DNA of 64,000 bases, taken from positions 1,674,001 to 1,738,000 of the forward strand of contig OZ006985.1 in assembly GCA_963931165.1 (NCBI GenBank), given 5' to 3'. The stretch comes from Ornithoclostridium sp944380285. Its GTDB lineage: Bacteria; Bacillota; Clostridia; Christensenellales; UBA3700. Each line of letters starts with the position of its first letter. Position 1 is the first letter of the stretch. Both the position numbers and the translations under genes were made by a program. The notes beneath the pieces were generated by a model that saw nothing but the letters and a program-made list of their open reading frames with translations, did no database searches and was not told the DNA's origin. This document shows, piece by piece, positions 33,119 through 41,666 of the stretch.

Positions 33119-33580
33119 TCATTTTGCGGTCAATTTGTCCAAAAGCGCGGTCACTCCCTCGAGGATGTCGTTGTACGCGGTCTTGAAATCGCCCGTCCAC
33201 CATGGGTCGTCGATATCGCGCGGACGCGTGCAGAAATCGAGCAAACGACATATCTTGCCGTCGGGGTCGCCGCCGAAGATGCGGCTTGCCGCGCGGCTGT
33301 TGCGCTCCTCGGCGGTGACGATGAGATCGAAGCGGCGATAGTCGTCTTCGGTCAATTTGCGTGCCCTCTTGCCGTCGCAGCAAATGCCGTGCGCGGCGAG
33401 CTCTCTCCTCGCGGGCGGATAGACGGGGCTGCCTGCCTCTTCGCCGCTCGTGCCGGCGGAAGCCGCCTCGAACATGTCGGCGACGCCTCTGCTTTCCGCC
33501 TCGGCGCGGAACACATACTCCATCATCGGCGAACGGCAAATGTTGCCGAGACACACGAACAAGATCTTTTTCTTTTGCAT
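33119..33580 (-). CDS. Low-molecular-weight protein-tyrosine-phosphatase
   Basis: 153 residues. Phosphate loop CLGNICRSP (C10 to R16), then the general acid in DDPWWTGDF near residue 122, so catalytically complete and closer to the classical family than the protein at 23.2 kb. Possible targets are phosphotyrosine or phosphoarginine proteins. AAGGAG before the ATG. It lies 12 bases after the dipeptidase stop, forming an operon; a terminator follows. Confidence 0.92.
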   Translation of the reverse strand: MQKKKILFVCLGNICRSPMMEYVFRAEAESRGVADMFEAASAGTSGEEAGSPVYPPARRELAAHGICCDGKRARKLTEDDYRRFDLIVTAEERNSRAASRIFGGDPDGKICRLLDFCTRPRDIDDPWWTGDFKTAYNDILEGVTALLDKLTAK

Positions 33581-33592
33581 ATTATCTCCTTG

Positions 33593-34870
33593 TTACACAA
33601 ACAGCAGCCGCTCAAAGCTCGCGCGGTAGATGTCATAGATCTTTCTCAACTTTTCGAGGCTCTGCCGCTCGTCGGGCATATGGATCGTGCTCTTCTCTCC
33701 GGGAAAGACGGGTCCGAACGCGACCGCCTTGGGCAGCGCCCTCGCATAGGTCGCGCCGCCGATCGCGATCGGCTTTGCGCTCTCGCCTGTGCAGGCGTTG
33801 TACGCGTCCGAAAGCGCGGTGACGAGCTCGTCGTCCGGGGCGACATAGAGCGGATCGTGGAATGCGGTCAGCTCGACCGACTTGACTCCTTCGACCTCTT
33901 TCAGCCTTTTCAAGATGTCGTCTCGCGGCACGTCGACGGGATGTCTGATGTCGAGTTCAACAATGATATTTTTGGTGTCCGTGTCGATAATACCCATATT
34001 ACAGGTCAGCGCTCCGCTCTTTTCGTCGCGGCATTTTATCCCTAATCCCGCTCCATCGTGATCGCACAAAAGCGCGGCGAGCCGTCCGCATTCGGGCGAG
34101 AAATCGGCGAGCGTTTTGAGCATCTTCCAGCCGGCGTTCACGCCCTCGAACGGCGTCGAGCCGTGCGCCGCCGCGCCGTGGGCGACAAGCTCGGTCGCTC
34201 CGTCCGAGACGCTCTCGGCAAGGTCGCACTCTATCTCTCCTCTCACCTTTGCGCGGCATTCGGGCATCACGACATTGACCCTTTCGCCGCCCTTCATCGA
34301 GATGACCTCTTTTGGCTTTGCGAACGTCAGGCGGACGTGAGCGACCCCCTTTTCGCAATTGATGACGGGGAAGTCGGCGTCGGGCGAGATGCCCTCTTTG
34401 GGCAACTCCTCTCTTTGGAGATAGCGCTCTATACACTTCCAGCCCGACTCCTCGTTGCCGCCCCAGATGAAGCGGATGCGGCGTTTGGGCTTTTTACCCT
34501 CTTTGAGCAGGGACAGCGCCGCATAGAACGCGAGCGTCATCGGTCCCTTGTCGTCGAGCACGCCTCTGCCGTAAAAGACGCCGTCCTTGATCTCGCCCAG
34601 CGGGTCGGCGTGCCAGCCGCCGCCGAGAGGGACGGTGTCGAGGTGACCGAGGACGCCGAACAGGTCGCCCTCGCCTGTCTCCGCCCAGACATAGTAGCCG
34701 TCGCCCAAACCGACTTTGAACCCGCGGCTCTTTGCGTCGTCGGCGACGAATTGCAAGCACTTCGCGACGCCCTCGCCGAACGGGCTTGCGTTGCACGGCG
34801 CCGCCTGTACGCTGTCGATCGCGACCAACTTTTTCAAAGCGCAGAGCGCCTCATCGAACATATTGGACAT
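33593..34870 (-). CDS. M20-family dipeptidase (PepV/Sapep type)
   Basis: 425 residues. Metal and catalytic motifs of the family: GHLDTVP near residue 75, GRGVLDDKGP (bridging Asp) near residue 107, and GGNEESGWKC (catalytic base and ligand Glu) near residue 142; a His ligand sits in the C-terminal part. Residues about 185-335 form the inserted lid/dimerisation domain. PepV-type enzymes cleave dipeptides in the cytoplasm for amino-acid supply and wall-peptide recycling. GGGAGG lies upstream of the ATG. First gene of an operon with a tyrosine phosphatase. Confidence 0.9.
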   Translation of the reverse strand: MSNMFDEALCALKKLVAIDSVQAAPCNASPFGEGVAKCLQFVADDAKSRGFKVGLGDGYYVWAETGEGDLFGVLGHLDTVPLGGGWHADPLGEIKDGVFYGRGVLDDKGPMTLAFYAALSLLKEGKKPKRRIRFIWGGNEESGWKCIERYLQREELPKEGISPDADFPVINCEKGVAHVRLTFAKPKEVISMKGGERVNVVMPECRAKVRGEIECDLAESVSDGATELVAHGAAAHGSTPFEGVNAGWKMLKTLADFSPECGRLAALLCDHDGAGLGIKCRDEKSGALTCNMGIIDTDTKNIIVELDIRHPVDVPRDDILKRLKEVEGVKSVELTAFHDPLYVAPDDELVTALSDAYNACTGESAKPIAIGGATYARALPKAVAFGPVFPGEKSTIHMPDERQSLEKLRKIYDIYRASFERLLFV

Positions 34871-35016
34871 ATTGCCTCCCGAAATTCTTCATATATAATA
34901 TACACCGTTTTGCGCAAAAAAGCTACTCAAACGGCGCTGCGGGCGAGTTTGGACGGCGCGCGAAGCAAAACTCTTCCCAAAAACCTCGCCGCGCGCGCTC
35001 AACCGCGCAAAATAAC

Positions 35017-35045
35017 TTTACAACCGCGGCGCGATAATATATAAT
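35017..35045 (+). promoter_or_regulatory. leuS-serS promoter
   Basis: TTTACA, 17-nt spacer, TATAAT; leader about 37 nt with no T-box features. Confidence 0.75.
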
Positions 35046-35088
35046 ATTGTCTTGAATATGCGCGCACACGCGTTCATACGGAGAGACT

Positions 35089-37515
35089 ATGGATCTTACT
35101 CAAATCGAAAAGAAATGGCAAAAGCGCTGGGAGGACGAAAAACTCTATTCGTTCGACACGACAAAGCGCGACAACAAGTACTATGTCCTCGAGATGTTCT
35201 CCTACCCTTCGGGCGCGAAATTGCACGTCGGGCATTGGTACAACTACGGACCGTCGGACACGTTCGCGCGGTTTATGCGCATGAGCGGCAAAGAGGTGTT
35301 CCAGCCGATGGGCTTCGACGCATTCGGTCTGCCGGCGGAGAACTATGCGATCAAGACGGGCATCCACCCCAAGGACAGCACGCTCAAAAACATCGCGACG
35401 ATGGAAAAACAGCTCAAGGCGATGGGCGCGTCCTTTGATTGGGACTATGAGATCAAGACGTGCATGCCCGACTACTACAAGTGGACGCAATGGCTGTTCT
35501 TGCAATTCTACAAGCACGGGCTCGCCTACCGCAAAGAGGCGCCTGTCAATTGGTGCCCGTCGTGCAACACCGTGCTCGCCAACGAGCAGGTCGTCGACGG
35601 CTGCTGCGAGCGTTGCGGCACGACCGTCGTGCGCAAGAATTTGACGCAATGGTTTTTCAAGATCACCGCATATGCCGAAGAGCTGCTCTCGGGACTTGAC
35701 AAGATCGATTGGCCCGAAAAGACAAAGGCGATGCAGCGCAATTGGATAGGCAAATCCACCGGCGGCGAGATCGTCTTCACCTGCGAGAGCGGCGACAAGT
35801 TCAGCGTCTTTACGACGCGCGCGGACACGGTGTTCGGCGTGTCGTATGTGATCCTCGCACCCGAGCATCCGCTCGTCGACAAGCTGACCACCCCCGAGCA
35901 CAGGGCGGAGATCGACGCGTACAAGCTGGCTTGCTCCAAGGCGACCGAGATCGAGCGTCTCTCCACGTCTCGCGAAAAGACGGGCGCGTTCACCGGCGCG
36001 TATTGCATCAATCCCGTCAACGGCAAGCGCGTGCCCATTTGGATCGGCGACTATGTGCTCTACTCCTACGGCACCGGCGCGGTAATGGGCGTCGCGGCGC
36101 ACGACGAGCGCGACTACGACTTCGCGAAGAAGTTCGGGCTCGACATAGTCCGCGTCATCAAGAGCGCGGACGGCAGCGACGACTCCCTCCCCTATTGCGA
36201 ACACGGCGTGCTGGTCAACAGCGGCAAGTACGACGGCATGACGACGGACGAGGCTAAGGTCGCGATCGTCAAAGATCTCGAAAAGGAAGGCAACGGCGCG
36301 CTCAAGACCAACTATCGTCTGCGCGATTGGCTGATCTCGCGTCAACGCTATTGGGGCTGCCCGATACCGATCATACATTGCCCGCATTGCGGCGAGGTGC
36401 CCGTCCCCGACGACCGGCTCCCCGTCGAACTGCCCTATGACGTCGACTTCACGCCGGACGGCAAATCTCCGCTGCTCAAATGCGAGTCGTTCATGAACAC
36501 GACCTGCCCCATCTGCGGCAAGCCGGCAAGGCGCGACCCGGACACTTTGGACACCTTCGTGTGCAGCAGCTGGTACTTCCTGCGCTATCCCGACGCGCAC
36601 AACGACAAGCAGGCGTTCGACCCCGAGATCATCAACAAGATGCTCCCGGTCGACAAATATATCGGCGGCGCCGAGCACGCGTGCATGCACTTGCTCTACG
36701 CGCGCTTCTTCACCAAGGCGCTGCGCGACATGGGCTATCTCAAATTCGACGAGCCGTTCTCCTCTCTCGTCCACCAGGGCGTGATTTTGGGACCGGACGG
36801 CAACCGCATGAGCAAGTCCAAGGGCAACGTCATCTCCCCCGACGAGTATGTCGGCAAATACGGTTCGGACGCGTTCAGGCTGTATTTGATGTTCGGATTC
36901 TCCTATGTCGAGGGCGGTCCGTGGAATACCGCGGGGCTTGAATCCATCGTCCGCTTTATGGAGCGCGTCGAGAGGCTTGTGATCAAGAGCCTCGACCTCG
37001 GCGCGGCAAAGGGCGAATACGGCAAGGCGGAAAAGGATCTGGACTTCGTCCGCCACAGCACGATCAAGCGCGCGAGCGACGACCTCAAAGTCTTCTCGTT
37101 CAACACCGCCATCGCGAGGCTGATGGAGTTCGTCAACGCGATGTACAAGTATATGGACGGCAAGGTCAACGCCGCCTTCCTGCGCGAGTGCGTCGAGGAC
37201 TTCGTGCTGTTGATCGCGCCCTTTGCGCCCCACTTCGCGGAAGAGCTGCACGAGATGCTCGGTCACAAGGAGAGCGTGTTCAAATGCGCCTATCCGACCT
37301 GCGACGAAAAGGCGCTCGTGCGCGACGAGTACGAGATGGCGGTGCAGGTCAACAGCCGCGTCAAGGCAAAGATCGTCGTCCCCGCGGACGCCGACAACAA
37401 GGCGATCGAGGACATGGCGCTTCAAGACGACAACGTCAAAGCCGCGCTGGGCGATCTCAAGCCCGTCAAGGTGATCGTCATCCCCAAGCGCATAGTCAAC
37501 ATCGTTGCAAAATAA
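35089..37515 (+). CDS. leuS: Leucyl-tRNA synthetase
   Basis: Charges tRNA-Leu. 808 residues, class I. HVGH (HIGH signature) stands near residue 43, the editing domain (CP1, about 220-415) contains TTRADTVFG and GTGAVMGVAAHDERD, and the KMSKS loop is RMSKSKGN near residue 570. Zinc-like cysteines appear in CPSCNTVLANEQV and CPICGKPARR. The C-terminal domain ends in VIVIPKRIVNIVAK. GGAG before the ATG. serS follows 27 bases later on the same transcript. Confidence 0.97.
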   Translation: MDLTQIEKKWQKRWEDEKLYSFDTTKRDNKYYVLEMFSYPSGAKLHVGHWYNYGPSDTFARFMRMSGKEVFQPMGFDAFGLPAENYAIKTGIHPKDSTLKNIATMEKQLKAMGASFDWDYEIKTCMPDYYKWTQWLFLQFYKHGLAYRKEAPVNWCPSCNTVLANEQVVDGCCERCGTTVVRKNLTQWFFKITAYAEELLSGLDKIDWPEKTKAMQRNWIGKSTGGEIVFTCESGDKFSVFTTRADTVFGVSYVILAPEHPLVDKLTTPEHRAEIDAYKLACSKATEIERLSTSREKTGAFTGAYCINPVNGKRVPIWIGDYVLYSYGTGAVMGVAAHDERDYDFAKKFGLDIVRVIKSADGSDDSLPYCEHGVLVNSGKYDGMTTDEAKVAIVKDLEKEGNGALKTNYRLRDWLISRQRYWGCPIPIIHCPHCGEVPVPDDRLPVELPYDVDFTPDGKSPLLKCESFMNTTCPICGKPARRDPDTLDTFVCSSWYFLRYPDAHNDKQAFDPEIINKMLPVDKYIGGAEHACMHLLYARFFTKALRDMGYLKFDEPFSSLVHQGVILGPDGNRMSKSKGNVISPDEYVGKYGSDAFRLYLMFGFSYVEGGPWNTAGLESIVRFMERVERLVIKSLDLGAAKGEYGKAEKDLDFVRHSTIKRASDDLKVFSFNTAIARLMEFVNAMYKYMDGKVNAAFLRECVEDFVLLIAPFAPHFAEELHEMLGHKESVFKCAYPTCDEKALVRDEYEMAVQVNSRVKAKIVVPADADNKAIEDMALQDDNVKAALGDLKPVKVIVIPKRIVNIVAK

Positions 37516-37542
37516 CGATAATCAACACAGGCAGGTGTTTTT

Positions 37543-38832
37543 ATGTTGGATATAAAATTCGTCAGGAGCGATCCGGACGCGGTCAAAGAGAACATCAAGA
37601 AGAAGTTCCAAGACGAAAAACTCGTCCTTGTCGACGAAGTTATCGAGCTTGACAAACAATTCCGCGACAGCAAAACTCGCGGCGACTATCTGCGCAATCA
37701 GCGCAACGTGATCAGCAAGCAGATCGGCGGCTTGCTCGCCAAGGGCGACAAGGCGGGCGCCGAAGAGGCTAAAAAGCAAGTCGCGTCCATGGCGAAAGAG
37801 CTCGCCGAGCTCGAAGTCAAAGAGGACGAGCTCTCCGCCGAGATCCGCAAGCGCATGCTGGTCATCCCTCAAATGATCGACCCGTCCGTGCCCATCGGCA
37901 AGGACGATTCGGAGAACGTCGAGGTCGAGAGGTTCGGCGAGCCGGCGGTCCCCGACTTTGAGGTCCCCTATCACATCGACATCATGGAGCGCCTCGAGGG
38001 CATCGACCTCGACAGCGCGCGCCGCACGAGCGGCAACGGCTTCTACTATCTGACCGGCGACATCGCGAGGCTGCACTCCGCGGTGCTGTCCTATGCGCGC
38101 GACTTCATGATCGACCGCGGCTTCACCTATGTCGTGCCGCCGTTCATGATCCACGGCAGCGTGGTCACCGGCGTGATGAGCTTTGCCGAGATGGAGAACA
38201 TGATGTACAAGATCGAGGGCGAAGACCTCTATCTCATCGGCACGTCCGAGCACTCCATGATCGGCAGGTTCATGGACACCGTCACCCCCGAGAGCAAACT
38301 GCCGCTCACATTGACCAGCTACTCTCCCTGCTTCCGCAAAGAGGTGGGCGCGCACGGCATCGAGGAGCGCGGCGTCTACCGCATACATCAATTCGAAAAG
38401 CAGGAGATGATTGTCATCTGCAAGCCCGAAGAGAGCGCCGATTGGTTCGTCAAACTCTACACCAACACCGTCGACTTCTTCCGCTCGCTGGACATCCCTG
38501 TCCGCACGCTCGAGTGCTGCTCGGGCGACCTTGCCGATCTCAAAGTCAAGTCTCTCGACGTCGAGGCGTGGTCTCCCCGCCAAAAGAAATATTTCGAGGT
38601 GGGCAGCTGCTCCAACCTCGGCGACGCGCAGGCAAGACGTCTCGGCATCCGCATCAAGGGCGATGGGGGCAACTATCTTGCGCATACGCTCAACAACACC
38701 GTCGTCGCTCCGCCGCGCATGCTGATCGCCTTCCTCGAAAACAACCTCAACGCGGACGGCTCCGTCAACATCCCCGAGCCTTTGAGGATGTATATGGGCG
38801 GCAAGTCCAAGATCGAAGTTCCCAAAAAGTGA
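37543..38832 (+). CDS. serS: Seryl-tRNA synthetase
   Basis: Charges tRNA-Ser and tRNA-Sec. 429 residues: N-terminal coiled-coil arm (about 1-105) that grips the long variable arm of tRNA-Ser, then the class II catalytic core with motif 2 FRKEVGAHGIEERGVYRIHQF and motif 3 NNTVVAPPRMLIAFLEN. Same operon as leuS. A terminator follows, then the tmRNA gene. Confidence 0.97.
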   Translation: MLDIKFVRSDPDAVKENIKKKFQDEKLVLVDEVIELDKQFRDSKTRGDYLRNQRNVISKQIGGLLAKGDKAGAEEAKKQVASMAKELAELEVKEDELSAEIRKRMLVIPQMIDPSVPIGKDDSENVEVERFGEPAVPDFEVPYHIDIMERLEGIDLDSARRTSGNGFYYLTGDIARLHSAVLSYARDFMIDRGFTYVVPPFMIHGSVVTGVMSFAEMENMMYKIEGEDLYLIGTSEHSMIGRFMDTVTPESKLPLTLTSYSPCFRKEVGAHGIEERGVYRIHQFEKQEMIVICKPEESADWFVKLYTNTVDFFRSLDIPVRTLECCSGDLADLKVKSLDVEAWSPRQKKYFEVGSCSNLGDAQARRLGIRIKGDGGNYLAHTLNNTVVAPPRMLIAFLENNLNADGSVNIPEPLRMYMGGKSKIEVPKK

Positions 38833-38850
38833 CCTTGTCAACGCAAGACT

Positions 38851-38877
38851 GCGCTCCCCTCGAGGGGGGCGCTTTTT
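38851..38877 (+). terminator. Terminator of leuS-serS
   Basis: GCGCTCCCCTCGAGGGGGGCGC-type stem then five T, 18 bases after the stop. Confidence 0.85.
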
Positions 38878-38895
38878 GCATATCCCTTCACACAT

Positions 38896-38924
38896 TTGAC
38901 AAAACTCTTTTTTGATGATATCAT
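38896..38924 (+). promoter_or_regulatory. tmRNA promoter
   Basis: TTGACA, 17-nt spacer, TATCAT, 11 bases before the mature 5' end. Confidence 0.75.
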
Positions 38925-38935
38925 AATATATCCAT

Positions 38936-39283
38936 GGGGCTGTCCCGGATTCGACAGGCATACGGACGGACTCGTAAGCATACCGAAGGCTCGGCTTCGT
39001 AAAAACGGAAACCTAAAATTAAACGCTAATCAAAATCAGCAAATCGCTTACGCTGCCTAATTGCAGCTGAGCCGTCCGCGGTGATCTCCACGCTCACCGA
39101 CGGACGTCGGACAGTGGAACAGGGTCGCGGCAATGCGCCGCAGTTGACGCGACAAGACTTTGCGGCTCGCCGAAACAAGCTTTGCGGACGTAGCTTGTCA
39201 GGGACTTCGAACATCCGATAAGTATGTAGAAAGCGGTCTGGAAAGATGTTTGGACAGGGGTTCGACTCCCCTCAGCTCCACCA
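38936..39283 (+). ncRNA. ssrA: Transfer-messenger RNA
   Basis: Starts GGGGCTGTCCCGGATTCGAC and ends GGTTCGACTCCCCTCAGCTCCACCA-type T arm and acceptor with encoded CCA (348 nt). The reading frame resumes at GCT 39025 after TTAAAC and stops at TAA 39058-39060, encoding the tag ANQNQQIAYAA, whose AYAA end is the expected protease-recognition type. The final 21 bases recur at 44370-44390. Confidence 0.97.
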
Positions 39284-39326
39284 AAAGAAACCAAAATCGA
39301 ATCTGTCGGTTTTGGTTTCTTTTTTT
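39284..39326 (+). terminator. tmRNA terminator
   Basis: AAAGAAACCAAAA and TTTTGGTTTCTTT pair perfectly, followed by T. Confidence 0.9.
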
Positions 39327-39666
39327 GTAGACCCGGAAGTTTAATCGCGCGCAAAAAGATGATCGCATTTCGAAAAAACTCAAATGCGCGCGGTTCAGAA
39401 AACGCAAGCAATAAGTCACGCCTTATGCTTCATTTCTCTTTGCGTTTTATTTTTGCGCAAGCAAAAGCCCCTGTTGTCTCCACCATTTCGCCCTGTCGCC
39501 TGTTCGACGGGGCGTTTTGCTTTTTTGCTATTTAATGCAAAATCACAACGTCCACGCTTTTGCGGCAACGGGCTCATAGCTCCGATATCGAAGCAACGAA
39601 ATATGTCTGACCTCGTCAGGATTTCCGCTATGTTCAAGCACGAGCCTCGTTGAATGCAATAAAGAA

Positions 39667-39694
39667 GTATCCGACGTCAGGCGACGTCGGATAC
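39667..39694. terminator. Terminator of the LRR lipoprotein gene
   Basis: Perfect 12-bp stem GTATCCGACGTC, AGGC, GACGTCGGATAC; T-rich on the minus strand. The interval 39327-39666 contains smaller hairpins but no gene. Confidence 0.65.
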
Positions 39695-39827
39695 GGGGTT
39701 TGCTTTTTCAAAAGCAGACAATCTTAACGATAAGACTCAACCGCTTTGCCGTAGTCGACACGAACGCGCTGCCAGGAAAGCGGTCGTGTATGTTTACGCG
39801 CTTGCGGACTGCCGCTTCGAACGTAGA

Positions 39828-41489
39828 TCAGCGGTTTCCTTTGAACAAATACTTGTTGATGAAACCGTCAGTCGAAGAAGTCAGAGCGGTCGCATTGAGA
39901 TAGTAGCTGTCGACGGCGGTTCCTTCGGTCGCGGATGCACTGTTTGCGTACCACCAGCCGTTTTTGTCGAGGAACGTCGCGTACGTCAGATCGGTACATC
40001 CGCTGAACGCAGACCTGCCTATCGCAACGACACCTCTGCCTATGACCACGCTCTCAAGCGAGTAACATGAAGAAAACGCATTTTCTCCGATATAAGTGAC
40101 GTTGTCGGATATTTCGACGTCTGTTACGTCAGAAGCATAGAACGCACATCTATAGATGCCGTACTCGCCGTCGGTCGGCAGAATTATATCTGTTTCGCTG
40201 CCCGTGTAGCCCACGAGGGATTTGCTTGCGCCGTCGGTAAAGAACACGAAACCGTCCTCATCGGTAGAAAGCTTGCTTTGATCGCTTGCAGACTTGTAGA
40301 CGTATTTGGCATACTGTGCGACACTGCCATTGCCGGTATCTCCCGCCGTAATGTTGCGGCTGCCGAGATCGTAGACTTCAAGCAGTTTTTCACATATGGC
40401 GAACGCTTCAGAACCTATACTCGTTACGGTTGCGGGTATGGTTATACTCAAAAGGTTCTTGCAATTCCAGAATGCTTGAGCACCGATACTGACCACTCCC
40501 GAAGGCATATTGAACCAAGTGATATTCGTACTGGAAAACGCCTCTTTTCCTATGGTCTCGAGCGCGCTGCCCTCTGCGATCTCTACGGTAGTAAGAGCGA
40601 TGCATGTTCCGAACGCTTTATCGCCGATCTCTTTGACACCCTTGCCTATCTTGACATATTCGAGCTCGGAATTGTTACTGAACGCCGACGAACCTATCCT
40701 GACGACGCTGTCGGGGATCACGACGCTCTTGAGACTGCTGCACCTGCTGAATGCGGCATATTCGATGAATTTAGTCGTCGACGGAAGGGTATATTCCGTA
40801 AAGGATGCAGACGACATTGTGACGAGAATAATATACGGATTGTCTTCGTTGCCGAGGTAACTGCCTATTCCGTCGGGATCGCTGTTATATTTGAGCTTGG
40901 TGCAACCGCTGAAAGCGTTCTCTCCTATTTTCTCGATGCTGTCGGGGATTTGTATGCTCTCCATGGCAGTCCATCTCTTGAAAGCGTTTGCGGCGATCTC
41001 CTTGACGGGAAGATCGTTATATACCGAAGGTATTACCACGTCTTTTTTGCTGTACGTTCCCTTTCCCACAACGATATAATACGTCTGATCGGTCGAAAGT
41101 TTGTATTCGAGCTGATTGTCGGGGTCTTCAGCTCCGCACACGGCACAGATGCCGTTCATGAATATATGCTCGCCCAGAATGCCGTATTCGAAAGTCTCAG
41201 TGCCCTTTTCACCGCACTCGCACGAATAGTAATACAACGCTTTCTGGGTGCAGGTCGCCTCGCTTTTAAGATATTTTTTCTCTGTAACCATACGGTCGAA
41301 AATATGAGCGTGGGTTCCGTCCTGCTCTCCTGCGGGACCGTCTGACACATTTCCGTCGCCTGTGGAATCGCCTTGCGTACCGCTATTGCCGAGCAGCCCG
41401 TCGCAACCCGTTGCGAACACCGCAAAAGTGACGACGATCACGACAAGAAGTGCCAAAAGGACAGTAAGCTTTTTTCTTGTTTGCAACAT
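39828..41489 (-). CDS. BspA-type leucine-rich-repeat surface lipoprotein
   Basis: 553 residues. Lipoprotein signal: KKLTVLLALLVVIVVTFAVF then lipobox ATGC near residue 29. Next comes a short Cys-pair domain (CECG, CAVCG, about 85-125), then BspA/TpLRR repeats of about 23 residues such as IGENAFSGCTKL, ESVVIGRGVVAIGRSAF and VVIPDSVVRIGSSAF up to near the C-terminus. Such proteins mediate adhesion or environmental contact. GGAGG sets the ATG at 41489. It is divergent from a histidine kinase-response regulator pair, with 11-bp direct repeats next to its promoter, so it is probably that system's target. Confidence 0.9.
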   Translation of the reverse strand: MLQTRKKLTVLLALLVVIVVTFAVFATGCDGLLGNSGTQGDSTGDGNVSDGPAGEQDGTHAHIFDRMVTEKKYLKSEATCTQKALYYYSCECGEKGTETFEYGILGEHIFMNGICAVCGAEDPDNQLEYKLSTDQTYYIVVGKGTYSKKDVVIPSVYNDLPVKEIAANAFKRWTAMESIQIPDSIEKIGENAFSGCTKLKYNSDPDGIGSYLGNEDNPYIILVTMSSASFTEYTLPSTTKFIEYAAFSRCSSLKSVVIPDSVVRIGSSAFSNNSELEYVKIGKGVKEIGDKAFGTCIALTTVEIAEGSALETIGKEAFSSTNITWFNMPSGVVSIGAQAFWNCKNLLSITIPATVTSIGSEAFAICEKLLEVYDLGSRNITAGDTGNGSVAQYAKYVYKSASDQSKLSTDEDGFVFFTDGASKSLVGYTGSETDIILPTDGEYGIYRCAFYASDVTDVEISDNVTYIGENAFSSCYSLESVVIGRGVVAIGRSAFSGCTDLTYATFLDKNGWWYANSASATEGTAVDSYYLNATALTSSTDGFINKYLFKGNR

Positions 41490-41540
41490 AAATCGTATCC
41501 TCCTTTCAAACAGCATGAGCCGTTTTTTATTGATAATTGG

Positions 41541-41575
41541 ATTTTAGCAAACCAAGTGCTAAAAAAGTGCTAAAA
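41541..41575 (-). promoter_or_regulatory. Tandem 11-bp direct repeats next to the LRR gene's -10
   Basis: AAGTGCTAAAA occurs twice in tandem at 41554-41575 (plus strand). On the minus strand the repeats end 7 nt before TAAAAT (41546-41541), which would serve as the -10 of the LRR gene; no good -35 is present. The arrangement is like activator sites of SARP/OmpR-type proteins. Confidence 0.6.
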
Positions 41576-41630
41576 ATCCAGTGTTCATCGAAGATTTTTT
41601 TATTTTTTTTGCAAATTGCGAACAAAAAAT

Positions 41631-41660
41631 TTGACGGAAGTCTCTGCACGAATGTAAAAT
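41631..41660 (+). promoter_or_regulatory. Promoter of the kinase-regulator operon, predicted leaderless
   Basis: TTGACG at 41631-41636, 18-nt spacer, TAAAAT at 41655-41660, then ATAGTT and the ATG. Confidence 0.6.
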
Positions 41661-41666
41661 ATAGTT

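Noticed and set aside
34880..35088. T-box leader for leuS (and for proS and serS)
   Set aside because: Leaders are short (about 37, 20 and 27 nt) and have no T-box bulge sequence or antiterminator.
39094..39411. Open frames over the tmRNA gene
   Set aside because: They are the reverse translation of the tmRNA 3' part, a known source of spurious proteins.
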